Shown here: piece by piece, positions 1 to 6,600 of the stretch
Layout of the letters: every line of letters starts with the position of its first letter
How positions within the stretch are numbered: the first letter of the stretch is position 1
From: Clostridia bacterium
Lineage (GTDB): Bacteria > Bacillota > Clostridia > Oscillospirales > CAG-272
Reading direction: 5' to 3'
Length of the DNA: 13,264 nt
Assembly (NCBI GenBank): GCA_017411935.1
Contig: JAFQPC010000077.1
Span: forward strand, 1-13,264
Program-made: the position numbers and the translations under genes
Notes under the pieces: generated by a model
Seen by the model: the letters and a program-made list of their open reading frames with translations, nothing else
What the model was told of the DNA's origin: nothing
Database searches by the model: none

Positions 1-40
1 AATGACCGCATACACTCGGTATGCGGCCGTTTTTTATTTC
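1..40 (+). terminator. Intrinsic terminator at the window's left edge
   Basis: A perfect 8-bp stem (CCGCATAC at 6-13 paired with GTATGCGG at 19-26, loop ACTCG) is followed on the plus strand by CCG and a run of six T. This is a Rho-independent terminator for a plus-strand gene lying left of the window. The minus-strand gene ending at 34 runs straight into the same hairpin. Any T-run for that direction would lie outside the window, so two-way use is likely but not shown. Confidence 0.8.
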
Positions 41-2109
41 TCGTAGTACGAGGGGAGCTCCTTCTCCATCATCTCGCGGAGCAGTCTGAGCTTCCATTCG
101 ATGTGCGCACGGTCGGACATATATTCCATCGAAGGTTCAAAGCCGAGTGCCGAGTCGAATTCGACGAGAGGGATCGTGTCAAGGGCGTTGGCTTCTTCGC
201 GGCGACAAAGTTCGAGCATCTCGTCAATCAGACGATTTCGTTCCTCGCCGTGCGTGTCGAGCAGACGCTGCTTTCGCTTGACGAATTCCTTGACATTCAC
301 CGTTGTTCGTGCCGTGTTGGCAATGAAGTGACCAAGGTTTGTAATACGGCAAGCCGCGTCTCGCTTCTTTTCGGGGAGCGTGGGAAGGATCTCCTCCAGC
401 ATCTTCCAGCCGCGGTCGTAATATTCGGCGACCTTACAGAAGCTTTTGATCTCAATATCGAACTTCGTCCAGTCCGAAAGTTTGGCAGGGCGCGTCTTGT
501 AGTTCGGCTCAACGATGGAATTCCCGCCAAAATGCGCGTAAGACGGCGAGGAAATGACGATGTCGGCGTTCTCAAAAAGGATCATCGGGTAAGCAGGTCC
601 CATACGGAACGGTCCATTCTGGTCGGATTTGGTCGAGATCAAGTGCGTAATTCCCTCACTCCACGCGCGATACGCTTCGCAAACCTTGTCTGCCGATTCT
701 GCCGTGAAATCACGCGCGGCAATGCGGTGAAGAACCTCGTCGAGATCGACCTTCGGAGAATGGAACGCCCATTTGGCAAGCTCGGAGATAAACGAGGGGG
801 TAAAGCCGAAGTGGTGAGAATCCATCGTGCCGGAGAGACCGAATTTTTCGTTTGCTTCGAGCATTCCCTCGTAGCGCTTGATCCACTGATAGGGCGCGGG
901 AATGTAAGGAACAACACCGACGTCCCACGTGCGTCCCGCGGTGTTCGTCATTGAGTAAAGCTTTAATCCTCGCTCACGGGCAAACATTGCCTCGGTTGAA
1001 AAATACATTCCGGGACCTTCAAAAAAGAGGGTGTAATCGGTGGTGAAATGAAGCGTTCCGCCGCGCTCAAGATAGGTACACATTTCAAAGGTCGCTTGAA
1101 GCGTGATATCCTTGGGGAGTGACTGCACGAGCTGTTGACGGAAATCCGCCCACACCTTGCCCCAGTTGTAGGTCCAAAAGACGATGTCGGCGTCGGGACG
1201 GCGACGGTAAATGATTTTTTTGACCATTTCAAGCCACTGCGGATAGTCGGTGCATGGCCACCAACCGGGCGAGATGCCCGAGACGATGGGCTTGCCGTCA
1301 GGACCGCGGTTTTCGGGACGAATGATGCCCGTGGTGTGTCGGTCCTTGCTCGGAAATTCGCAGGACTCGCCCACGAAAATGATGCCCTTGAAGTAGGGAC
1401 AACGGTCAAAGAGACGACCGTAAAGATTTTCGTAAAATTCCTCGGCATCGGGATCGTCGGGGTGACGGCGGTTGACAAGATAGCTGTAAGCATACACGTC
1501 AAGGCCCCACGCGGCAGCGCGGGTGCAGAGGTCGTTGAAATCCTGATAGCCGTGCGGCGTCATATCGACATCGGTCACAAAGATGAGCAGAGAACTGATC
1601 CCCGCGTGCGCCACGTGGCGCAGATAATCCTCGGGGAACATATCAAGACCGTAACCCGAGTGGATCATACGGGGATTGAAGAGCGAGGTGCGAAGCGTCT
1701 CCTGCTTTTCAAGCACAGGTGCTTCGTCGAGATTCATCAAGTCCTCGATAAAGTAGCCAGCTTGCGCGGCAAAACGGCTGTCGTGACCGCAGAGAACGAC
1801 ACGGTCGTCGGTGACATTCAGACGGTAGGAATGCTCGGGAAGAGAAGAATCAATCGCATAAACGATCTGCTTTCCCTCGGCATCGTCCTCGAACATCACA
1901 CGGACAGAGATTCCCATTGATTCGGAAAAATAATCCTCAAGGTCGCGGCAGGCGTTGCGAAGTACGGTGTCGGCATCGCGTGGGATCGTGATCGTCCACG
2001 ACGAGTCAAACTCGATCTGATGTTCGGTCGGCTTTTTTGCGGGATCGCGTCGGTTTTTCGTATGTACGATCGCAAGACGCTCACGGAATTGATAATTGAT
2101 CTCTTTCAT
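34..2109 (-). CDS. Glycoside-hydrolase-like protein, GH20-like N-terminal domain plus predicted TIM barrel
   Basis: A 691-residue protein that I recognise only at the fold level. Residues about 35-135 look like the alpha/beta domain that precedes the barrel in hexosaminidases and alpha-glucuronidases (GH20b-like): a helix beginning near residue 47, then short strands ending in VVLCGHDSRFAAQAGYFIEDL. Residues about 145-440 alternate strands and helices like a (beta/alpha)8 barrel. They carry candidate acidic residues in IIFVGESCEF (E248, E251), an aromatic patch GWWPCTDYPQW (residues 282-292) that could bind sugar, and SHHFGFTPS near residue 431. The last 250 residues are mostly helical. There is no signal peptide, so it should be cytoplasmic. 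I chose the ATG at 2109 because GGGGAG lies 8 nt upstream and the frame upstream of it crosses the gene's own promoter. The substrate is unknown. The neighbouring SGNH esterase and rhamnosidase suggest breakdown of plant or mucin-type oligosaccharides. Confidence 0.75.
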   Translation of the reverse strand: MKEINYQFRERLAIVHTKNRRDPAKKPTEHQIEFDSSWTITIPRDADTVLRNACRDLEDYFSESMGISVRVMFEDDAEGKQIVYAIDSSLPEHSYRLNVTDDRVVLCGHDSRFAAQAGYFIEDLMNLDEAPVLEKQETLRTSLFNPRMIHSGYGLDMFPEDYLRHVAHAGISSLLIFVTDVDMTPHGYQDFNDLCTRAAAWGLDVYAYSYLVNRRHPDDPDAEEFYENLYGRLFDRCPYFKGIIFVGESCEFPSKDRHTTGIIRPENRGPDGKPIVSGISPGWWPCTDYPQWLEMVKKIIYRRRPDADIVFWTYNWGKVWADFRQQLVQSLPKDITLQATFEMCTYLERGGTLHFTTDYTLFFEGPGMYFSTEAMFARERGLKLYSMTNTAGRTWDVGVVPYIPAPYQWIKRYEGMLEANEKFGLSGTMDSHHFGFTPSFISELAKWAFHSPKVDLDEVLHRIAARDFTAESADKVCEAYRAWSEGITHLISTKSDQNGPFRMGPAYPMILFENADIVISSPSYAHFGGNSIVEPNYKTRPAKLSDWTKFDIEIKSFCKVAEYYDRGWKMLEEILPTLPEKKRDAACRITNLGHFIANTARTTVNVKEFVKRKQRLLDTHGEERNRLIDEMLELCRREEANALDTIPLVEFDSALGFEPSMEYMSDRAHIEWKLRLLREMMEKELPSYYEK

Positions 2110-2139
2110 CGTTGCTTCTCCCCAATGTTCGTTGAGGTC

Positions 2140-2168
2140 ATTGTACCACAGTTCGTTTCCTTTGTCAA
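2140..2168 (-). promoter_or_regulatory. Sigma-A-type promoter for the glycoside-hydrolase-like gene
   Basis: Read on the minus strand, TTGACA (2168-2163) is separated by exactly 17 bp from TACAAT (2145-2140). TG one base before the -10 box makes it an extended -10. Transcription should start near 2133, giving a leader of about 24 nt. It lies between the terminator of the upstream esterase gene and this gene's start, so the gene is its own transcription unit. Confidence 0.85.
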
Positions 2169-2178
2169 TCACAAGTTG

Positions 2179-2197
2179 AGTGATAAAAGCTATCACT
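2179..2197. promoter_or_regulatory. Inverted repeat upstream of the -35 box, possible operator
   Basis: AGTGATA (2179-2185) and TATCACT (2191-2197) form a perfect 7-bp inverted repeat around a 5-nt centre. It ends 11 bp upstream of the -35 box of the glycoside-hydrolase-like gene, with its centre about 55 bp before the expected transcription start. That position suits an activator site, or a LacI/GntR-type site. No T-run follows, so it is not a terminator. Its function is inferred from position and symmetry only. Confidence 0.35.
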
Positions 2198-2210
2198 TTT
2201 GAATGTAAGC

Positions 2211-2250
2211 AAAAAGAGAGCGTAGCCGCAAGATCCACGGCTACGCTCTT
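2211..2250 (-). terminator. Intrinsic terminator after the SGNH hydrolase gene
   Basis: A perfect 12-bp stem (AGAGCGTAGCCG at 2217-2228 with CGGCTACGCTCT at 2238-2249, 9-nt loop) is followed on the minus strand by C and five T. It begins about 9 nt after the esterase stop codon, and ends that transcript before the next gene's promoter. Confidence 0.9.
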
Positions 2251-2258
2251 CTGTGAGA

Positions 2259-3251
2259 TTATTTTACTATGTCGGCAAGAATTTTCGTAAGATGCTCGGC
2301 AACCGTACGGTGTCCGTCGCGCAGGGGGTGGAGCGGTTCGGGCTCGATCCAACCCGCAGAGTCGATAAAGAGCACGTCGTCACCCTTTTGTTCGTTGTAC
2401 TCGGCAATGAACGCGCCAAGCTCCTCGTGGTGCGCACCGCAGAACGCCGAGAGCGAGATGATCTTCGCGTGCGGATTGAGCGCACGAACGGTGGTAAGTA
2501 GCTCACCGTAGGCAGGGAGATAGTCCTCGGCAGTTCTTCTTCGATCGTTCGCACCGTGGTTGATGAGCACAAAATCAGGCTCGGGACGCGAAATGGGAGA
2601 ACCCTCGAAATTATAAGGATATGCTTCGGGCGCGGGGGGAACTTGACCGTTGCCGCCGCGAAGCACACCGACCGCACCGTAGCCCATCACGATGGGACGG
2701 AGATCGAGGGCTTCTGCCGTCAGCCACGCGTAGGTCGCGCAAGCGTCGTCCTGATAGACGCGGTTGTAGCTCTCGGCAGGGAAGACGTTGTCGCTCTCGC
2801 CCGCAAAATCCACGTCAATGAGAACGCCCTCGGTGATCGAGTCCCCCACAAATTCGATCGTTTTGCGATCGTCGGCAGGGAGCGCGGCAGGGGCTTCCAC
2901 GTCAACGCCAAGGAAAGAAATTTTGTTTTGCAGAGGCGCTTTCCAACGGCGGTGCACCTCGGTCGAGCTCTTGAAAATGATGCGGCAGACGTGCGTGCCG
3001 TCGGTGGGAGCGATGATGCGAAGATAGCGGTCGATGACGCTCTCCACGCGTGCGCCGCCGTCGACCTCGATCCAGAGATGCAGACGGGGATCGGCGTTGT
3101 TTCCCTCAATGTCAAAGAGAGCGAGAGCCATTCGTCCCGCAAAGGCAAACTCGATGTAAGAACCTGTGTTCGTCGTCTCGGCGCAAAGGGGATCGCTCGT
3201 GTCCCAACGACCCGTCAGACGAACCGATTCGTGGGTATAAGAAATTCTCAT
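2259..3251 (-). CDS. SGNH/GDSL hydrolase with CE2-like N-terminal beta-domain (probable carbohydrate esterase)
   Basis: A 330-residue predicted esterase. Residues about 1-118 are beta-rich and resemble the jelly-roll domain that precedes the catalytic part in CE2-type acetylxylan esterases. Residues about 130-330 are an SGNH hydrolase: block I EFVGDSITEG with nucleophile S138, block II around GYGAVG (G192), block III NHGAND (N235), and block V LHPLRDGHRTVAEHL with catalytic His308. The usual Asp three residues before that His is Glu305 here. The family commonly removes acetyl groups from sugars or polysaccharides. No signal peptide is present, so it probably acts on imported oligosaccharides. 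The start at 3251 is supported by GAGG 9 nt upstream; the frame extends further, but only through the promoter region. It has its own promoter and terminator. The exact substrate is unknown. Confidence 0.88.
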   Translation of the reverse strand: MRISYTHESVRLTGRWDTSDPLCAETTNTGSYIEFAFAGRMALALFDIEGNNADPRLHLWIEVDGGARVESVIDRYLRIIAPTDGTHVCRIIFKSSTEVHRRWKAPLQNKISFLGVDVEAPAALPADDRKTIEFVGDSITEGVLIDVDFAGESDNVFPAESYNRVYQDDACATYAWLTAEALDLRPIVMGYGAVGVLRGGNGQVPPAPEAYPYNFEGSPISRPEPDFVLINHGANDRRRTAEDYLPAYGELLTTVRALNPHAKIISLSAFCGAHHEELGAFIAEYNEQKGDDVLFIDSAGWIEPEPLHPLRDGHRTVAEHLTKILADIVK

Positions 3252-3287
3252 GGTAAGATACCTCGTATATTTTTTTTGTGTCATTTC

Positions 3288-3316
3288 ATTATACCACAAA
3301 AAGTTCGGTTTGTCAA
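3288..3316 (-). promoter_or_regulatory. Consensus promoter for the SGNH hydrolase gene
   Basis: On the minus strand TTGACA (3316-3311), a 17-bp spacer and TATAAT (3293-3288) match the vegetative consensus exactly, with TGG just before the -10 box (extended -10). The expected leader is about 30 nt. It is divergent from the DUF1934 promoter, with 21 bp between the two -35 boxes. Confidence 0.92.
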
Positions 3317-3317
3317 A

Positions 3318-3335
3318 GAAAAAAGCACTTTTTTC
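3318..3335. promoter_or_regulatory. Palindrome between divergent promoters
   Basis: GAAAAAAG-CA-CTTTTTTC is a perfect 8-bp inverted repeat with a 2-nt centre, lying almost exactly midway between the two outward-facing -35 boxes. It could be a shared operator. Alternatively, its A- and T-tracts could act as UP elements for both polymerases. The sequence alone cannot decide. Confidence 0.35.
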
Positions 3336-3337
3336 GG

Positions 3338-3366
3338 TTGACAGTCAAGAGAAAAAATGATACAAT
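3338..3366 (+). promoter_or_regulatory. Promoter for the DUF1934 gene
   Basis: TTGACA (3338-3343), a 17-bp spacer and TACAAT (3361-3366), with TGA directly before the -10 box. The expected start near 3373 gives a leader of about 36 nt, and AAAGGA at 3395-3400 is the ribosome binding site. Confidence 0.88.
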
Positions 3367-3408
3367 AAGATACAAGAAAACAGAGCAGAGAGAGAAAGGA
3401 TTTTTGAG

Positions 3409-3885
3409 ATGGAAGAGGTTCGCATTCGCATCAGATCGGTGCGCTATGAGGTAGAAGCGTCGCTCTTTTCGGAGGAGGACGAGGCGCTGCGGATTCAGAC
3501 GAGCGGAGAACCCGAGCCCGAGACGATCGAGATCCATACGGTCGGACAGTATTCGGAGTGCGACGGACGCGTCGAGCTTTCGTATGACGAGACCGAGGTG
3601 ACGGGAATGGAAGGCTCGCGCACGGCAGTGTCGTTTGCCACGGCGCAAGCGGGGGTCGTCAGTATGATCCGAGAGGGCGCGGTCTCGACCGTGCTGGTCT
3701 TCGAGGAGGGCAAGCGCCACCATTGCATTTATAATACTCCGATCATGCCCTTTGAGGTCTGCGTGCATACGATGAGAGTTGAAAATAAGCTCTCGGACGA
3801 GGGTTGGCTCGACCTTGACTATATCGTCGAGATCCGCGGAGCTCAGGCAGAACGGACGAAATTCCGTATGGAAATTTTGAAATAA
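3409..3885 (+). CDS. DUF1934 domain protein (YwiB-like)
   Basis: A 158-residue soluble protein covering the whole DUF1934 domain: short beta-strands throughout, as expected for a calycin-like small barrel. Segments that support the assignment are YSECDGRVELSYDETEVTGM, the run SMIREGAVSTVLVFEEGKRH near residues 84-103, and the C-terminal LDLDYIVEIRGAQAERTKF. Family members are widespread in Firmicutes and have no established biochemical role. There is no signal peptide or membrane segment. The ATG at 3409 lies 8 nt after AAAGGA. It has its own promoter and no obvious terminator before the rhamnosidase promoter 14 nt downstream. The location beside carbohydrate genes may be chance and gives no firm functional clue. 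Confidence 0.82.
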   Translation: MEEVRIRIRSVRYEVEASLFSEEDEALRIQTSGEPEPETIEIHTVGQYSECDGRVELSYDETEVTGMEGSRTAVSFATAQAGVVSMIREGAVSTVLVFEEGKRHHCIYNTPIMPFEVCVHTMRVENKLSDEGWLDLDYIVEIRGAQAERTKFRMEILK

Positions 3886-3899
3886 CCCCCAAAAAAACC

Positions 3900-3928
3900 T
3901 TGACAAGCGGGAAAATGCGTGATATAAT
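3900..3928 (+). promoter_or_regulatory. Consensus promoter for the rhamnosidase gene
   Basis: TTGACA (3900-3905), 17 bp, then TATAAT (3923-3928) preceded by TGA: a full consensus match with an extended -10. It starts 14 nt after the DUF1934 stop codon. Transcription is expected near 3935, leaving about 110 nt of untranslated leader, far longer than the 24-36 nt leaders of the three other promoters in this window. Confidence 0.9.
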
Positions 3929-3962
3929 ACCAATAAATCAAATAGTAAGGCAGAGATTTGGA

Positions 3963-4020
3963 GATGCACAAAAAATGGCGAAATTGACTTTCGTGTTTTT
4001 TTCGTGCATCTTTTTTCTTT
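3963..4020 (+). terminator. Terminator-like hairpin in the rhamnosidase leader (possible attenuator)
   Basis: GATGCAC (3963-3969) pairs with GTGCATC (4004-4010). Inside it an A-run (3970-3975) pairs with a T-run (3996-4002), with C4003 bulged, and an inner CGAAA/TTTCG hairpin closes the loop. The T-rich stretch TTTTTTCTTTGCTTTT follows immediately. This is the form of an intrinsic terminator, yet it lies downstream of the rhamnosidase promoter and 10 nt before its ribosome binding site. Either it attenuates rhamnosidase transcription, or it stops read-through from DUF1934 and is overcome by an unseen mechanism. The stem is partly A-U only, so its efficiency is uncertain. Confidence 0.65.
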
Positions 4021-4044
4021 GCTTTTATGAAAAGGAGAAAAAAG

Positions 4045-6561
4045 ATGTTAGAGCTGTATGATCTTTCGGTGGAATACCAAAAGAAATGCGAACTGTGTCC
4101 CGTCCGTGGCGCGCGCTTTGGATGGAAGCTTCGTTCGGACAAGAACGATACCTATCAGCAAAGCTACGAGCTTTCGATCTCGTCGGAGGGAAAAGAAGTC
4201 TTTTCCTCGGGAAAGATCGAGAGCGCCCAGAGCTTTCACCTGACCTTTGACGGACTGACGCTCCCCTACGGCGCAGAGTGCACGATGACGGTGCGCGTTA
4301 CCGATACGCACGGCGAGACGGCAAGTGCCGAAAAGGATTTTTCGACCGAGCTCGATCCCGCGGTCTGGGAGACGGCAAAGTGGATCCGCCCCGCACAGTA
4401 TATCGACGGTGCCAGCCCCTATCTGCGCACCAAGTTTACCGCAAAGAAGGTCGCAAAGGCGATCCTTTACGCCAGCGGCTTGGGATATTCCTATTATTAC
4501 ATCAACGGAAGATCGGTCACAGACGCGGTGATCGACCCCCCGCAGTCGAACTACTGCGAGCTCGTGTTCTACCGTCGCTTTGACGTCACCGACCTGATCG
4601 CAGAGGGAAAGAACGCCCTCGCCGCACAGCTCGGACAGGGATTTTACTCGCAGAACCGCGCCTTCTCGAAATATGCGCCTCGCTACGGTAAGGAATGCCT
4701 CATTGCCGCGCTCGTGCTGACCTATGAGGACGGCACGACCGAAACGATCACGACCGACACCGAGCATTGGCAGGCAAAATACAGCCCGATCATCATCAAT
4801 AACGTCTACGGCGGAGAGGTCTACGACGCGCGTTTTGAGACCGAGGATTTCGCACTCGCAGAGGGCGACGACTGCGGTTGGGGACGCGTGACCTTGGACG
4901 AAACGCCGAAGGGGGCACTCACGCCCACCAACGTACCGCCCGTAAGAGTGATCCGCACGATCCCCGCCAAGTCCATCAAAGCGGCAAACGGCATCAAGGA
5001 CGGCGCGTGGATCGTCGACATCGGAGAAAATATGGCGGGCGTTGCCGAGTTCAAGTTCCCCAAAGCCCCCGCAGGCACGGTCTTCGTGCTCCGCTATGCC
5101 GAGACGGTCGACGAGCTCGGAAAGAACGATTACCGTTCGGCGGGTACTTACGCAAACCAGCTCCTTCAGCAGGATATCTATATTGCCAAGGGCGACGAGA
5201 ATGGCGAGACCTTCCGCCCGAAATTTACCTATCACGGCTTCCGCTACGTCGAGATCACGGGTGTCAACGACCTCAGTCAGGGCTACGGAAAAATTCCGAG
5301 TCACGAGATCGTCACGGCATACGCACTTTCGACCGACTGCGAAAAGACGAGCGACTTTGCAACCTCGCACGCAGACCTGACAAAATTCTGGGACGCGATC
5401 GACCGTACCTTCCGTTCGAACTACCACGGCGTTCCCACCGACTGCCCCACAAGAGAGCGTTGCGGTTGGATGGGAGACGCGCAGTTCAACTGTAACGTCG
5501 GACTGCTTTGCTACAATACGGCAATCGGCTATGAAAAATATTATACCGACATCATCACCTCGAAGCTCCATAACGGCTTCGTGACAAATATCGCGCCCGG
5601 AAAGCGAACCAACTACCATTGCTATCCCGACTACGGCGCATCGCTCGTCGTCATTCCGTACTACCTCTACAAATATTACGGTGACCTGACGCCTGCGGCG
5701 ACCTATCTGCCCCACCTCAAGGAGTGGATCGAGGAGTGCATCGGACGCTCGAAGGACCTCATCATCGACGAGGGTCTCGGCGACTGGGATCCCCCCGTTC
5801 ACGAGGGAAGTCCGCGCCGTATGCCCCCCAAGCACTCGGCAACCATTACCTTCTTTGAGGTCACGAGAATGCTCTCCGAGCTCTGCGAAGTCCTCGGCGA
5901 CGCAAGCGCCGCAGAGTATGCCGCCCTTGCCTCCGATATCAAGAAAGCGATCCTCGCGAACTTCTACGATGCCGAGAAGCACACCTACGGCTATTGGGCA
6001 TCGAACGGCGGAGCACTCCACCTCGGACTGTATCCCGACGGAGACCGTGAAAAACTCCTTGCTTCGACCGTAGGACAGATCAAGGACGACAACTACGTGA
6101 TGTGCACGGGACTTTACGGCAACAAATATCTGCCTTGGGCACTCTTTGAAAATAACGAGACCGATACGGCGCTCAAATATATTTTCAACCGTGAGGCGGC
6201 AAGCATCGGTATGACCTTTGATCTTGGCGCGACCACGATCTGGGAAGAGATCAATCAGGGCGCGCATAACAGCTACGAGACCTACGTGCTCTCTTATAAC
6301 CACATTATGCACGGAAACTTCTCGTTCGCACTCTGCGAGAGCCTTGCGGGAATGACCCCCACGGCGGCAGGCTTCCGTGAATTTGCCTTCCGCCCCTCGA
6401 AGACCGAGGAGGTCAAGGACTATAAGGCATATCTCGAAACGGTATCGGGTAGAATTGAGGTCGAATACGACAGCAAGGGTTATACGCTTACCGTACCCGC
6501 CAATACCACCTGTACGCTTCCCGACGGACGTAAGGTCGGCTCGGGCGTTTACCGCGTCTAA
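4045..6561 (+). CDS. Alpha-L-rhamnosidase, GH78, cytoplasmic
   Basis: An 838-residue bacterial GH78 enzyme that releases terminal alpha-L-rhamnose from rhamnosides and oligosaccharides by inversion. Domains in order: fibronectin-type beta-sandwich (about 1-112); rhamnosidase N-terminal domain starting at KWIRPAQY (about 113-300), which contains GYYINGR-like and GQGFYSQNRAF segments; a concanavalin-like domain (about 305-430); the (alpha/alpha)6 barrel (about 435-755); and a C-terminal beta-domain ending in GVYRV. The family signature GVPTDCPTRERCGWMGDAQ supplies D466, E471 and D478. TTIWEEI supplies the putative general base E734 or E735. These positions fit the acidic pairs of characterised GH78 enzymes. 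No signal peptide is present, so it acts on imported substrate. The ATG at 4045 was chosen because AAAGGAG (4031-4037) lies 7 nt before it; the ATG at 4027 would place the Shine-Dalgarno inside the coding sequence. Confidence 0.96.
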   Translation: MLELYDLSVEYQKKCELCPVRGARFGWKLRSDKNDTYQQSYELSISSEGKEVFSSGKIESAQSFHLTFDGLTLPYGAECTMTVRVTDTHGETASAEKDFSTELDPAVWETAKWIRPAQYIDGASPYLRTKFTAKKVAKAILYASGLGYSYYYINGRSVTDAVIDPPQSNYCELVFYRRFDVTDLIAEGKNALAAQLGQGFYSQNRAFSKYAPRYGKECLIAALVLTYEDGTTETITTDTEHWQAKYSPIIINNVYGGEVYDARFETEDFALAEGDDCGWGRVTLDETPKGALTPTNVPPVRVIRTIPAKSIKAANGIKDGAWIVDIGENMAGVAEFKFPKAPAGTVFVLRYAETVDELGKNDYRSAGTYANQLLQQDIYIAKGDENGETFRPKFTYHGFRYVEITGVNDLSQGYGKIPSHEIVTAYALSTDCEKTSDFATSHADLTKFWDAIDRTFRSNYHGVPTDCPTRERCGWMGDAQFNCNVGLLCYNTAIGYEKYYTDIITSKLHNGFVTNIAPGKRTNYHCYPDYGASLVVIPYYLYKYYGDLTPAATYLPHLKEWIEECIGRSKDLIIDEGLGDWDPPVHEGSPRRMPPKHSATITFFEVTRMLSELCEVLGDASAAEYAALASDIKKAILANFYDAEKHTYGYWASNGGALHLGLYPDGDREKLLASTVGQIKDDNYVMCTGLYGNKYLPWALFENNETDTALKYIFNREAASIGMTFDLGATTIWEEINQGAHNSYETYVLSYNHIMHGNFSFALCESLAGMTPTAAGFREFAFRPSKTEEVKDYKAYLETVSGRIEVEYDSKGYTLTVPANTTCTLPDGRKVGSGVYRV

Positions 6562-6563
6562 AG

Positions 6564-6600
6564 AAAAAAGCTTCTATGGAATTTCCATAGAAGCTTTTTT
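6564..6600. terminator. Bidirectional terminator between rhamnosidase and shikimate operon
   Basis: A 17-bp stem with a 3-nt loop: AAAAAAGCTTCTATGGA (6564-6580), loop ATT, then its complement (6584-6600). The stem has a GC-containing core and A/T flanks, so both strands end in a run of at least six T. It starts 2 nt after the rhamnosidase stop codon and abuts the aroQ stop codon, so it ends both converging transcripts. Confidence 0.95.

Noticed and set aside
2110..2352. Upstream extension of the glycoside-hydrolase-like frame to 2352
   Set aside because: The extra 81 codons run through the gene's promoter, the terminator of the preceding gene and the end of the esterase coding sequence. The ATG at 2109 has a good Shine-Dalgarno.
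3964..3987. A real leader-peptide gene MHKKWRN in the rhamnosidase leader
   Set aside because: It is not listed as a feature because the only Shine-Dalgarno-like sequences are badly spaced and the codons show no run of a single regulatory amino acid. It is kept only as part of the leader finding.
3930..4044. A known riboswitch class or T-box in the rhamnosidase leader
   Set aside because: Only about 28 nt precede the hairpin, and no conserved aptamer or T-box motif can be seen.
4048..6312. A 754-codon open frame on the minus strand opposite the rhamnosidase gene
   Set aside because: Its product has no recognisable domain, and it lies wholly antisense to a gene with intact GH78 motifs. The opening is explained by the GC-rich codon use of the sense gene, which avoids codons that read as stops on the other strand.
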